Source: an uncultured Candidatus Melainabacteria bacterium (GTDB lineage: Bacteria > Cyanobacteriota > Vampirovibrionia > Gastranaerophilales > Gastranaerophilaceae). Taken from it: a DNA stretch of 35,106 nucleotides. Shown in pieces: positions 24,380 through 31,662 of this stretch (its first letter is position 1; each line of letters starts with the position of its first letter). The stretch spans positions 1 through 35,106 of the forward strand of contig CAKUUY010000019.1 of assembly GCA_934693235.1 (NCBI GenBank), read 5' to 3'. The notes below the pieces were generated by a model, which had not been told where the DNA came from, made no database searches, and saw nothing but the letters and a program-made list of their open reading frames with translations. A program made the translations under genes and the position numbers.

Positions 24380-24403
24380 ACCAAATTTTAAGGAGAGTAT
24401 AAT

Positions 24404-24745
24404 ATGACAAAAAAATTTGAAGATTGTCCATTAAATCCGCCCGAGATGCCAGAAAAAACATTCTCATTTGACTCATTTCTAGAATGCAAAGATTTGCCCT
24501 GTTACAAAAAATTAACCGCAGGAATAGGTGTTAATTTACCATTTCCTAGTGACAGCACAAAAGTTACATTAGGAGCAGAAGCTCGTGTGAGTGTTTTCAA
24601 CACCCCAAAAGGCGCAGACGTAACAAAAGGGATTGCTCCCTCATTGAGAGTAACTCAAGAATTGGGAGAAAACGCACAACTTATGGCTCGAATATCACCT
24701 TCGCCATCAGAATATGCAAGAATTGGGGTTCGATTTAATTTTTAA
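24404..24745 (+). CDS. Unknown small protein, beta-rich
   Basis: A 113-residue protein with AAGGAG about 8 nt before the ATG. The first 35 residues hold three Cys and many Pro and Phe. From about 36 on, alternating polar and hydrophobic residues (KLTAGIGVNLPF, KVTLGAEARVSVF, QLMARISP, YARIGVRFNF) look like four or more beta hairpin strands, and the chain ends in Phe like an outer-membrane strand, but there is no signal peptide. Function unknown. It ends 1 nt before the dtd gene that faces it. Confidence 0.6.
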   Translation: MTKKFEDCPLNPPEMPEKTFSFDSFLECKDLPCYKKLTAGIGVNLPFPSDSTKVTLGAEARVSVFNTPKGADVTKGIAPSLRVTQELGENAQLMARISPSPSEYARIGVRFNF

Positions 24746-24746
24746 A

Positions 24747-25184
24747 TTATTTTTCAAGCCAAAACGTAACAGGTCCGTCATTAATAAGCTCTACATCCAT
24801 CATTGCTCGAAATTTTCCGGTTTTTACAGGTATATTTTTGTCACGCATATATTCAACAAAATATTTATATAATTCAACTGCCTTATCTGGAGCTGCCGCC
24901 TTATCAAATGATGGACGAGTTCCCTTTTTGCAATCACCACACAGGGTGAATTGAGAAACAACCAGAATTTCACCATCAACATCAGATACAGAAAGATTCA
25001 TTTTATCATCTTCGTCTTCAAAAATTCTAAGCTTATAAATTTTATCTGCAAGTTTTTCGGCATTTTCTTTTTCATCTTTTTTTTCAACACCCAGAAAAAC
25101 GAGAATGCCCTTTCCAATTTCTGAAATCTTTTCGCCAGCAACAGTTACAGATGCTCTTTTTACTCTTTGTATCAATGCTTTCAA
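24747..25184 (-). CDS. dtd: D-aminoacyl-tRNA deacylase
   Basis: Removes D-amino acids (and Gly from tRNA-Ala) from mischarged tRNAs. Length 145 is standard. Family motifs are MKALIQRVKRASVTV, SQFTLCGDCKKGTRPSF and the C-terminal NDGPVTFWLE with the Gly-cis-Pro loop. The start is a TTG at 25184 with AAGGAT upstream. The AbrB-like gene ends 10 nt before it, so the two form an operon. Confidence 0.96.
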   Translation of the reverse strand: MKALIQRVKRASVTVAGEKISEIGKGILVFLGVEKKDEKENAEKLADKIYKLRIFEDEDDKMNLSVSDVDGEILVVSQFTLCGDCKKGTRPSFDKAAAPDKAVELYKYFVEYMRDKNIPVKTGKFRAMMDVELINDGPVTFWLEK

Positions 25185-25194
25185 TTAATTATCC

Positions 25195-25347
25195 TTATTT
25201 TTGTTTTACTTTCTTGATTTTTAAAACATCATTTTCTACCTGCATTTCTACTGTATCATTTTCAGGATCAATTTTCAACAGTTCAATAATTACTTTTGGC
25301 AAAAATAATGACCAACCGTTACCTGCTCTAAAAAGTTTTCTTTCCAT
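25195..25347 (-). CDS. AbrB/MazE-like small DNA-binding protein, 50 residues
   Basis: A short frame read on the minus strand from an ATG at 25347 gives 50 residues: a swapped-hairpin AbrB/MazE pattern with RAGNGWSLFLPKVIIELLKI, then DPENDTVEMQVENDVLKIKK. GAGG lies 4 nt before the ATG, which is short but workable. It is too small to be a full AbrB (no C-terminal domain) and no toxin gene is adjacent, so it is likelier a regulator than an antitoxin. It is co-directional with dtd (10-nt gap). Tandem repeats upstream may be its binding sites. Confidence 0.7.
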   Translation of the reverse strand: MERKLFRAGNGWSLFLPKVIIELLKIDPENDTVEMQVENDVLKIKKVKQK

Positions 25348-25365
25348 TTTTCCTCATAATATATT

Positions 25366-25386
25366 TTATAACATGTTTATAACATG
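25366..25386. repeat. Tandem TTATAACATG repeat in the abrB-like promoter
   Basis: TTATAACATG occurs at 25366-25375 and again at 25377-25386, a period of 11 nt (one helical turn). It lies directly upstream of the AbrB-like gene and overlaps the expected promoter, so it is a candidate binding site. Confidence 0.5.
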
Positions 25387-25438
25387 TACTTTACAAAAGA
25401 AACAATTTTAGATATATTTTAATTAGTTAGTATCGTGT

Positions 25439-25454
25439 TTATAACTAGTTATAA
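25439..25454. promoter_or_regulatory. Perfect 16-nt palindrome upstream of a prepilin gene
   Basis: TTATAACTAGTTATAA is a perfect palindrome ending 2 nt before the AAGGAG-type binding site of the prepilin at 25464. Its TTATAAC half repeats the unit found in the tandem repeat at 25366-25386, so one regulator may bind both. It could be an operator or a weak hairpin over the binding site. Confidence 0.5.
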
Positions 25455-25463
25455 AGGAGAAGT

Positions 25464-26174
25464 ATGAGAAAAGGTTTCACATTAGCCGAAGTTCTTATTA
25501 CACTAGGAATTATAGGTATAGTTGCTGCTATTACTATCCCAACTATTATCAACAAACATAGAAGTTATGTATTGGAAATGCAGTTTAAAAAATCTTATTC
25601 AAACCTTAATCAAACAATTTTGATAATGAAAAATGAACTTGGGATTGAAAATCTATGGAAAGAATATGTAGTTTATGATAAAAAAAAAGGTTATATTTAC
25701 GAGGAAGAATTTTATAGTAATTTTGACAAATTTGTGAGGGTTGTAAAAAAGGCTGATATATATGAAATTGTAAATTATAACAAAACGAAAAAAATGATTA
25801 ATGATAAGGGGCGGGATTTGCCAAAAGCTATATATGTTTTGCCTGATGGTAGTAGTGTAGGTAGGCACATAAATAATGGCCGTATTCGATTTTGGATTGA
25901 TTCAAATGGCCCATACAAAGGACCTAACAGATATGGATTTGATATTTTTGAATTTCATATATTATCAAAAAGTGATGCAGTTGTTCCGGTGAAGCAGTAT
26001 CAATATTTTACCGAAGATGAGTTGGAAAATTTTGAATTTCCGGACATTTCTGGGGCCCCTTGCACTAGATTGTCAAAGCAAGGCTTGAATGGTATTGGAT
26101 GTTCTTGGTTTGCGGTAAATAACGTAGATCCTGATGATGAAACAAAAAAATATTGGGATAATTTGCCTTGGTAG
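25464..26174 (+). CDS. Type IV prepilin-like protein
   Basis: A 236-residue protein with a very short prepilin leader, MRKG, cleaved before FTLAEVLITLGIIGIV, the classic G-F site. After the helix comes QFKKSYSNLNQTI, the stalk pattern also seen in the other prepilins. The globular part is charged, with Lys-rich stretches at 60-118, the line YVLPDGSSVG at 124-133 and WIDSNGPYKGPNRYGFDIF at 144-162, the shared motif, and a Cys pair near the C-terminus. AAGGAG (25455-25460 region) supports the start. More G in third positions than neighbours may mean a different history. It ends 1 nt before rlmN on the other strand. Confidence 0.87.
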   Translation: MRKGFTLAEVLITLGIIGIVAAITIPTIINKHRSYVLEMQFKKSYSNLNQTILIMKNELGIENLWKEYVVYDKKKGYIYEEEFYSNFDKFVRVVKKADIYEIVNYNKTKKMINDKGRDLPKAIYVLPDGSSVGRHINNGRIRFWIDSNGPYKGPNRYGFDIFEFHILSKSDAVVPVKQYQYFTEDELENFEFPDISGAPCTRLSKQGLNGIGCSWFAVNNVDPDDETKKYWDNLPW

Positions 26175-26175
26175 A

Positions 26176-27195
26176 CTAGTTTATTTTGCCTCTCAATTGC
26201 CCGCAAGCAGCATCGATGTCGGCACCTCGTTCAAGACGCACTGTTACTTTTTTACCTGATTGTTCAAGCAGTGATTTAAAACGCATAATAGAATTACCGG
26301 ACGGTTTTTGGTAATCATTTTTTTCAGTCGGATTGTAAGGAATTAAATTGATATTGCATTTCAAATCGTGCAAATATTCCACAAGCTCTTTTACACTTTG
26401 CAATGTGTCATTCAAATCCTTTATCAACAAATATTCAATCGTAATTCTGCGCCCTGTCTTTTCTATATAAAATTTCAGAGCCTTTTTCAATTCAGGCATC
26501 GGATATTTGTTTTCTATTTGCATTAATTGTTTACGAATTTCATGATTTGGTGCGTGTAAAGAAATTGCCAAAGTAGATTGCATATCAAGATCAGCAAGCC
26601 TTTTTATTCCAGGAATAATTCCTGAAGTAGAGACCGTTAATCGTCTTGCTCCAATTTGAAAGTTTTCATTAAATATTTCCATAGCTTTTAAAACATTATC
26701 AAGGTTCAAAAGCGGCTCACCCTGTCCCATAAACACAACATTTGTAACTTTCAAACCGGTATCACGTTGAATTGTCAAAACTTGTTCAATAATTTCTTTA
26801 TAAGAAAGATTTCTAATAAAACCACGTTTCCCAGTTGCGCAAAAAGAACAATTAACCGCACAACCAACCTGAGAACTTACACAAGCAGTTAAATTTGCAC
26901 GATTGTCAAAACGCATCAAGACAGTCTCAACACATTCTCCATCAGGGTATTGCAACAAATATTTCAGAGTTCCATCAGAACTTTCTTGTTTTACCTTAAT
27001 TTTTGTATCAGAAACTTCCGCAACTTCTTTCAACTGTTCTCTAAATTTTACAGACAAATCTGTCATTTCATCAATACTTTTAACAGATTTTAAATAAATC
27101 CAGTTATGGATTTGTCGAGCCCTAAATTTTGAAGCTCCGAGCGCATCTGTAATTTTTTGTATTTCTTCTAAATTTAATCCTGAAAGTATTTGCAT
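26176..27195 (-). CDS. rlmN: 23S rRNA (A2503-C2) and tRNA (A37-C2) methyltransferase
   Basis: Radical-SAM enzyme that methylates C2 of A2503 in 23S rRNA and of A37 in some tRNAs. The [4Fe-4S] cysteines are Cys-112, Cys-116 and Cys-119 (GCAVNCSFCATG). The two methyl-transfer cysteines are present: Cys-105 (NLTACVSSQVG) and Cys-331 (DIDAACGQLRG). VFMGQGEPLLN is the SAM-binding block. 339 residues is the normal length, and GAGGA lies upstream of the ATG. Confidence 0.96.
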   Translation of the reverse strand: MQILSGLNLEEIQKITDALGASKFRARQIHNWIYLKSVKSIDEMTDLSVKFREQLKEVAEVSDTKIKVKQESSDGTLKYLLQYPDGECVETVLMRFDNRANLTACVSSQVGCAVNCSFCATGKRGFIRNLSYKEIIEQVLTIQRDTGLKVTNVVFMGQGEPLLNLDNVLKAMEIFNENFQIGARRLTVSTSGIIPGIKRLADLDMQSTLAISLHAPNHEIRKQLMQIENKYPMPELKKALKFYIEKTGRRITIEYLLIKDLNDTLQSVKELVEYLHDLKCNINLIPYNPTEKNDYQKPSGNSIMRFKSLLEQSGKKVTVRLERGADIDAACGQLRGKIN

Positions 27196-27219
27196 TGTTT
27201 CCTCTTTTAGTTTCCTTTT

Positions 27220-27243
27220 GTTGAGTAAGTATGCTCAACCTAC
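27220..27243. repeat. Short hairpin repeat followed by CTAC
   Basis: GTTGAG (27220-27225) and CTCAAC (27234-27239) flank an 8-nt loop and are followed by CTAC. The same design (GTYGGC or GTTGGG arm, partner arm, then CTACAGT) occurs at 32655-32678 and 32791-32814. Confidence 0.5.
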
Positions 27244-27297
27244 CTCTTACAACCCGTCATTTTGTATACAATCAAATGAGATTTTACGTTTAAATTT

Positions 27298-27987
27298 TCA
27301 AGACGACAAGTTTGAAGAAGCTTCTATTTTTTCTTTGTAATACTCAATAATTTCAATCATCGCATGAAGTATCATTGCAACTGGTTCAACCTCTTTTCTC
27401 CACTCATAAAATCCGCAAGATTCAGGTAAGATACACAACGGATTGTCAGGAAAATGTCTGCAAATATCAGGGCGATTTTCATAATCCGAGCAACGTTTAC
27501 AATCTGTTAACTTTGGGCAATGATAAAAATAAACAGGTTCATCAACTGATTTATCCAACAAATCTAAATACTGCGGATAAATTTGTCTTGCCTCTTCCCT
27601 TGACTCATAAGGCACAAAAACAGATGTAAATTGTTTTGCAAAATTATCGTCATTTTCGGCGCGTTTCTTTAATTCTTCAGGGGAAAACTCTGAACACGCT
27701 AGGTTACAACAAGTCGCACATCCTTTGCATTCAAACTTTTCACGAAACCTTAATATTTCTTGCCACTTGCGATAAATCTCTTTTGAAATATCTTTTTCAA
27801 ACATCTCTAATGTTGCCGCTTGCCACTTCGCACCAGTTGAATTTGGTTCAAATTTATCAAAAATATCACCACTAAAATCTTTCGGACGAATTTCTTCAAC
27901 ACGTGTCTGAATAGCGTCAGAAGACTTTTTAAAAATCTCACGATACCTTTGCTTCATTGTATTCACAGTGTGATCTAAATCGCTCAT
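27298..27987 (-). CDS. YkgJ-type cysteine cluster protein 2
   Basis: A 229-residue paralogue of the protein at 15608-16189, with about 80 extra residues at the N-terminus. The cluster starts CKGCATCCNLAC, followed by FVPYESREEAR, then CPKLTDCKRC, RPDICRHFPDNPLCILPESCGF and W. The first helix-rich part (DHTVNTMKQRYREIFKKSSD) is different from the paralogue. There is no good Shine-Dalgarno sequence; TAGAAT (27999-27994) lies exactly 6 nt before the ATG. It follows the activase-like gene by 27 nt on the same strand, so it may be read from both an operon and its own start. Its role is unknown; metal binding is inferred from the Cys pattern. Confidence 0.82.
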   Translation of the reverse strand: MSDLDHTVNTMKQRYREIFKKSSDAIQTRVEEIRPKDFSGDIFDKFEPNSTGAKWQAATLEMFEKDISKEIYRKWQEILRFREKFECKGCATCCNLACSEFSPEELKKRAENDDNFAKQFTSVFVPYESREEARQIYPQYLDLLDKSVDEPVYFYHCPKLTDCKRCSDYENRPDICRHFPDNPLCILPESCGFYEWRKEVEPVAMILHAMIEIIEYYKEKIEASSNLSS

Positions 27988-28014
27988 GCTAACATTCTAC
28001 CACTTTATTAAAGA

Positions 28015-29019
28015 TTAAGAAATATCCCATCTTCCACAAGTTCCGCCCCAACGAGCAATGATGTTACCTTTGATATCTTTGATTTTTTCAACGTGGTGAA
28101 TATCTTCACCGCCCTCAACAATTGTAATAACTTCACAATTGTTAGAACAACCTGTACAGTCACAAGTAATAGAATGGAAGTTCATTTCGCCAACTTGCCA
28201 ACCTTTGAATGTTGTTTTAGCATCTGTATATTGATGGTTTTCCATAGCCAAAAGCGCAGCACCGATTGCACCCATTGTTTGATGGTGATCAGGAACAACA
28301 ACTTTATGGCCCAAAGCTTCTTCAAAAGCTTTTACCATACCTGAGTTTGTTGCAACACCTCCTTGGAATGAAAATACAGGAAGCAACTCTTTACCCAACG
28401 CAAGGTTTGCTAAGTAGTTTCTAACAAGAGCTTGGCAAAGACCATACAACAAATCTTCAACAGGATACCCCAATTGCTGTTTGTGAATCAGATCACTTTC
28501 TGCAAAAACACCACAACGGCCTGCAATACGAGCAGGATTTTCAGACTTCAATGCAGTATCACCAAACTGTTCAATAGGAACGTTCAACCTTTGAGCTTGG
28601 TGATCCAAAAAGCTGCCTGTACCTGCAGCACAAACTGTATTCATAGCAAAGTCTGTAACAATGCCGTCACGAAGTATAATAATTTTACTATCTTGTCCGC
28701 CGATTTCCAAAATAGTTTGTACTCCCGGAACATTTATACTTGCCGCAACAGCATGAGCTGTAATTTCGTTTTTAATAATATCAGCACCAACAAGTGCACC
28801 AGCCAAGTTACGACCAGAACCAGTTGTTCCAACACCCATTACATCATAATCTGTAATTCTTTTGGCGAAAAGTTCATTCAAACCTTTTTGAACAGCCATA
28901 ACAGGTTTTCCTGCAGTTCTAAGCATATAACTGTCTACATATTTACCTTTTTCATCTACAAGTGCTAATTTTGTCGTTACTGAACCGACATCTATTCCTA
29001 AGTATACTGTTAATCCCAT
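28015..29019 (-). CDS. 2-hydroxyacyl-CoA dehydratase activase-like ATPase (BadF/HgdC family)
   Basis: An ASKHA-fold ATPase of 334 residues. YLGIDVGSVTTKLALVD and EIGGQDSK are phosphate motifs; Cys-130 (NTVCAAGTGSF) and Cys-169 (GRCGVFAESD) match the two ligands by which the HgdC dimer binds its [4Fe-4S] cluster. It is longer than HgdC (about 260) by a C-terminal part with Cys-286, 288, 291, 295 and 328 (CDCTGCSNNCEV, RWGGTCGRW), as seen in the N-terminal section of very long fused activase-dehydratase proteins. The dehydratase-like partner is not in the window. It should use ATP to push a low-potential electron from ferredoxin onto that partner. GAGGA precedes the ATG. Confidence 0.87.
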   Translation of the reverse strand: MGLTVYLGIDVGSVTTKLALVDEKGKYVDSYMLRTAGKPVMAVQKGLNELFAKRITDYDVMGVGTTGSGRNLAGALVGADIIKNEITAHAVAASINVPGVQTILEIGGQDSKIIILRDGIVTDFAMNTVCAAGTGSFLDHQAQRLNVPIEQFGDTALKSENPARIAGRCGVFAESDLIHKQQLGYPVEDLLYGLCQALVRNYLANLALGKELLPVFSFQGGVATNSGMVKAFEEALGHKVVVPDHHQTMGAIGAALLAMENHQYTDAKTTFKGWQVGEMNFHSITCDCTGCSNNCEVITIVEGGEDIHHVEKIKDIKGNIIARWGGTCGRWDIS

Positions 29020-29077
29020 AATTTTTCCTCTATTTCTATAGTCATAGTATCACAAACATAATCAAAATAGAAAATAG

Positions 29078-29857
29078 CTATTTTATTTCATGTTGAAAAG
29101 CCCAAGCAGAATGATTGTGGATACTTTCAAATGCTTCACATTCGACTTCAAACTCTTTTATAATCGGATGATTTCTCAATTTAACAACCACGTCTCGCAA
29201 AACATCCTCCACAAACTTTGGATTAGCCCAAGCTTTTTCCGTTACAAATTTTTCATCTTCACGTTTTAAAAGCGGATAAACAGGACAAGACGCGCAAGAT
29301 TCAATCAATTCAATCAAGTCCTCAATCCAAATTTGTTCGCTCTCATCGTAAGAAACTTTAACTTTTATAAAAGCTCGCTGATTATGCGCACCATTATCAG
29401 AAATTTCTTTAGAACAAGGGCAAAGCGTAGTAACAGGAACCTCTACTCCCAAAATAAATTTATATTCATCGTTATCAATTCTTCCCTCAAAAGAACAGTG
29501 ATAACTCATTGGAGCAATCATCCCTTTAACTGGAGACTTTTTGTCAATAAAATATGGAAACTTAAATTCTAATTCTCCACTTTGCGCATCAAGGTTATTA
29601 ATAATTTTTTCCAAACACCCCTTGATATCAACACCCAATAGATTTTTATGCTGCCATTCCGTCAAAACCTCCACAAATCTCGACATGTGCGTCCCCTTAT
29701 AATCTCTCGGGAGAGAAACATTCACTTTCGCTTTTGCACAAACAACCTGATTTGAACTGTTTTTTCTTTGAATAATCAAAGGGAGCTCAAGATGTTTAAT
29801 GCCAACTTTTTGAATATCTACATTTCTGTTATCTTTTAAATTTTGAATATCCTTCAT
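29078..29857 (-). CDS. folE2: GTP cyclohydrolase, FolE2 type (GCYH-IB)
   Basis: Converts GTP to dihydroneopterin triphosphate for folate and, with QueD, for queuosine. The 259 residues contain KGTHMSRFVE, the metal-binding CPCSK (Cys-146, Cys-148) and GAHNQR (His-158), and ASCPVYPLLKREDE. FolE2 works with metals other than zinc and in many bacteria is used when zinc is scarce; no Zur-type box is obvious here. It lies 58 nt upstream of the activase-like gene on the same strand, and 145 nt after the thioredoxin gene. QueA at 1817 uses a later product of the same pathway. Confidence 0.95.
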   Translation of the reverse strand: MKDIQNLKDNRNVDIQKVGIKHLELPLIIQRKNSSNQVVCAKAKVNVSLPRDYKGTHMSRFVEVLTEWQHKNLLGVDIKGCLEKIINNLDAQSGELEFKFPYFIDKKSPVKGMIAPMSYHCSFEGRIDNDEYKFILGVEVPVTTLCPCSKEISDNGAHNQRAFIKVKVSYDESEQIWIEDLIELIESCASCPVYPLLKREDEKFVTEKAWANPKFVEDVLRDVVVKLRNHPIIKEFEVECEAFESIHNHSAWAFQHEIK

Positions 29858-29962
29858 AAATTCCCATTAATATTTCTTAATAAAACTACTTTAAATTAGC
29901 AAATTTTTTAACCACTAATACTTTATATAAATATAAAGCTCTCTCTTCTTATTTAAACGGAT

Positions 29963-30000
29963 AGGCCTTGAACAAAATTCTTATCAAGGTCTTTTTTTTT
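29963..30000 (+). terminator. Plus-strand intrinsic terminator with no plus-strand gene
   Basis: GGCCTTGA (29964-29971) pairs with TCAAGGTC (29984-29991) and is followed by T9 (29992-30000). One pair is G-U on the plus strand, which would be an A-C mismatch on the minus strand, and the T run is on the plus strand only. So it ends a plus-strand RNA although both flanking genes are on the minus strand. A weak promoter (TTAACC 29908-29913, 18 nt, TATAAA 29932-29937) lies upstream, giving a candidate small RNA of about 60 nt. Confidence 0.55.
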
Positions 30001-30002
30001 GC

Positions 30003-30479
30003 TTATTTTTTATCTTCAGCTGTTGCTTTATCTAAAAGTGCTCTTATTCTAAGATATCTATCCAATTCAGTCCTAAATTTCAACAAATTGTGATAATAGC
30101 TGTTTGACATCAAAACTCTATTATCATATTTAGGATCTAAAATATAAACAGTAGGAAATCCTCCAATACCAACATCTTCTGCCAATGCTTTTGTCTTATC
30201 GTTTGATTCAACATTTATCATTACAAAGTTAAATTTATTTTTATAAATAGTGTTCAACATTTTAAATTTAGGCATAAATCTCAAGCAATATCCGCACCAA
30301 TCAACATAGAACACTGCCAACATTGGCTTATCAGACTGCAATGCCTCATCATAAGTAATACCAATTTTGTACTCTGACGGATGTTTCGGAGCATTCATCG
30401 ATGTATACGCAAATCCAACAAGAGATGACGCTATAATTGCTACCAAAATACCTAATGTTATAAAAAATTTTTTCTTCAT
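30003..30479 (-). CDS. Membrane-anchored thioredoxin-like protein
   Basis: A 158-residue protein with an N-terminal membrane segment (about 5-25, possibly an uncleaved signal) and a thioredoxin fold facing the periplasm. The redox motif is WCGYC (Cys-62, Cys-65), after VFYVDW; the cis-Pro loop is GGFPTVYIL. It probably reduces or forms disulfides in exported proteins; the prepilins of this window with paired Cys could be clients, but this is a guess. GGAGGG is close to the ATG. It has no Ccm or Dsb neighbour. Confidence 0.88.
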   Translation of the reverse strand: MKKKFFITLGILVAIIASSLVGFAYTSMNAPKHPSEYKIGITYDEALQSDKPMLAVFYVDWCGYCLRFMPKFKMLNTIYKNKFNFVMINVESNDKTKALAEDVGIGGFPTVYILDPKYDNRVLMSNSYYHNLLKFRTELDRYLRIRALLDKATAEDKK

Positions 30480-30569
30480 AATATCCCTCCATGCCCAATT
30501 ATATTACAAACAAATACAAATTTCTAACCTCAGATTAGTAACATAACTTAATAAAAATGTTAAAGAAAT

Positions 30570-30587
30570 TATATACTATGGTATATA
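30570..30587. promoter_or_regulatory. AT-rich inverted repeat upstream of the sigma factor gene
   Basis: TATATAC (30570-30576) and GTATATA (30581-30587) are perfect arms around TATG in the 194-nt gap between the divergent thioredoxin and sigma genes. It could be an operator or a promoter element; in such AT-rich DNA chance is possible. Confidence 0.3.
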
Positions 30588-30673
30588 TTAAATATATACA
30601 GAAAGAGTAGTTTTATATACAAACCAAAGAAGTCTTGTGTTACTAAAGTAAGAAAGAAGGAGTTTAAATAGGT

Positions 30674-31588
30674 ATGAGCAAAAATTCACCTATCAAAATG
30701 AGAGCGATTAAAAAATCATCCAACCCCGCAAAAAATGAAACCTTTGACGGTTCAAATGATGACGTTTTATCAAATTACATCAGAGACATTTCAGATTATC
30801 ACGCGCTTTCTACAGACGAAGAAAAAAATTTAGCCAAAAGAGCCAAAGAGGGAGATGTTGAGGCAAAAAAACAACTTATAAAAGCAAATCTTAAACTAGT
30901 TATCACAATTGCAAAAAAGGCAATCCACATGTCAAACCTTCCTATGACAGACCTTATTCAAGAAGGTAATATGGGCTTGATGATTGCGGCAGATAAATTC
31001 AACTACAAATTAGGCTACAAATTTGCAACTTACGCAAGTTGGTGGATTAAACAATCAATGTTTAAAGCTATTTCAGAACAATCTCACTGCATGAAAATTC
31101 CTGTTTATATCCAAGAAACCCTTTCTCGCTTTTCAAAACTAAAACGAGAAATGGAACGCGAAACGAATTCGCAAGTAAAAACAGAAGACGTAGCTAAAAG
31201 AATGAATATGTCAGCAGATAAAATCGATACATTTTTAAATGCTTATTCAAAAACAATTTCAATCGAAAGCGGACTTGAAAACAATGACGGTAAAGAAATG
31301 AACATCGCTGATATTATTGAAGATAAAAAAGCTTCTGCAACGCAACAAGTTGAATTTGAAGACTTAAAATCCGACATTTTGAACGTAATTTCAACCCTAA
31401 AAGAACGCGAACAAGAAGTTGTAAAAATGCGCTACGGCTTGGAAGATAATACTAAAAAGACTTTAGAAGAAATCGGCAATATATATGGCGTCACAAAAGA
31501 ATGTATTCGCCAAACAGAATTGAGAGCTTTGAAAAAAATGAGATTCTCCGTGTTAGGTCAGCAGGTTCTAACTGCGTATGTAGACTAA
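30674..31588 (+). CDS. RNA polymerase sigma-70 factor, alternative (group 2/3-like)
   Basis: A 304-residue sigma factor with region 1.2 (DVLSNYIRDISDYHALSTDE), region 2 (NLKLVITIAKKAIHMSNLPM, LIQEGNMGLM, YKFATYASWWIKQSMFKAI), region 3 (KIPVYIQETLSRF) and region 4 (LKEREQEVVKMRYGLED, TLEEIGNIYGVTKECIRQTE). It lacks the long N-terminal 1.1 region. The region 2.4-3.0 junction reads EQSHCMKIPVYI where primary sigmas have DQARTIRIPVH, and the 4.2 recognition helix is VTKECIRQTELRALK instead of VTRERIRQIEAKALR, so it is probably not the housekeeping factor. AAGGAG is about 12 nt before the ATG. It has its own terminator. No anti-sigma gene is adjacent. Confidence 0.9.
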   Translation: MSKNSPIKMRAIKKSSNPAKNETFDGSNDDVLSNYIRDISDYHALSTDEEKNLAKRAKEGDVEAKKQLIKANLKLVITIAKKAIHMSNLPMTDLIQEGNMGLMIAADKFNYKLGYKFATYASWWIKQSMFKAISEQSHCMKIPVYIQETLSRFSKLKREMERETNSQVKTEDVAKRMNMSADKIDTFLNAYSKTISIESGLENNDGKEMNIADIIEDKKASATQQVEFEDLKSDILNVISTLKEREQEVVKMRYGLEDNTKKTLEEIGNIYGVTKECIRQTELRALKKMRFSVLGQQVLTAYVD

Positions 31589-31631
31589 GAAGGTAATTAT
31601 TATTCTGTGTTTATTTATTAAATAGGTTTTG

Positions 31632-31660
31632 AAAAGGTCATTATAAAATGACCTTTTTAT
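31632..31660 (+). terminator. Terminator shared by the sigma gene and the facing prepilin gene
   Basis: AAAAGGTCATT (31632-31642) pairs with AATGACCTTTT (31647-31657) around ATAA, an 11-bp perfect stem followed by TATTTTT. A-rich on its left side, it can also serve the minus-strand prepilin that stops at 31663. Confidence 0.85.
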
Positions 31661-31662
31661 TT

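Noticed and set aside
24397..24403. TATAAT immediately before the ATG of the 24404 gene
   Set aside because: It is too close to the ATG for a -10 box with a leader, overlaps the spacer after AAGGAG, and no -35 box is in place; it looks accidental.
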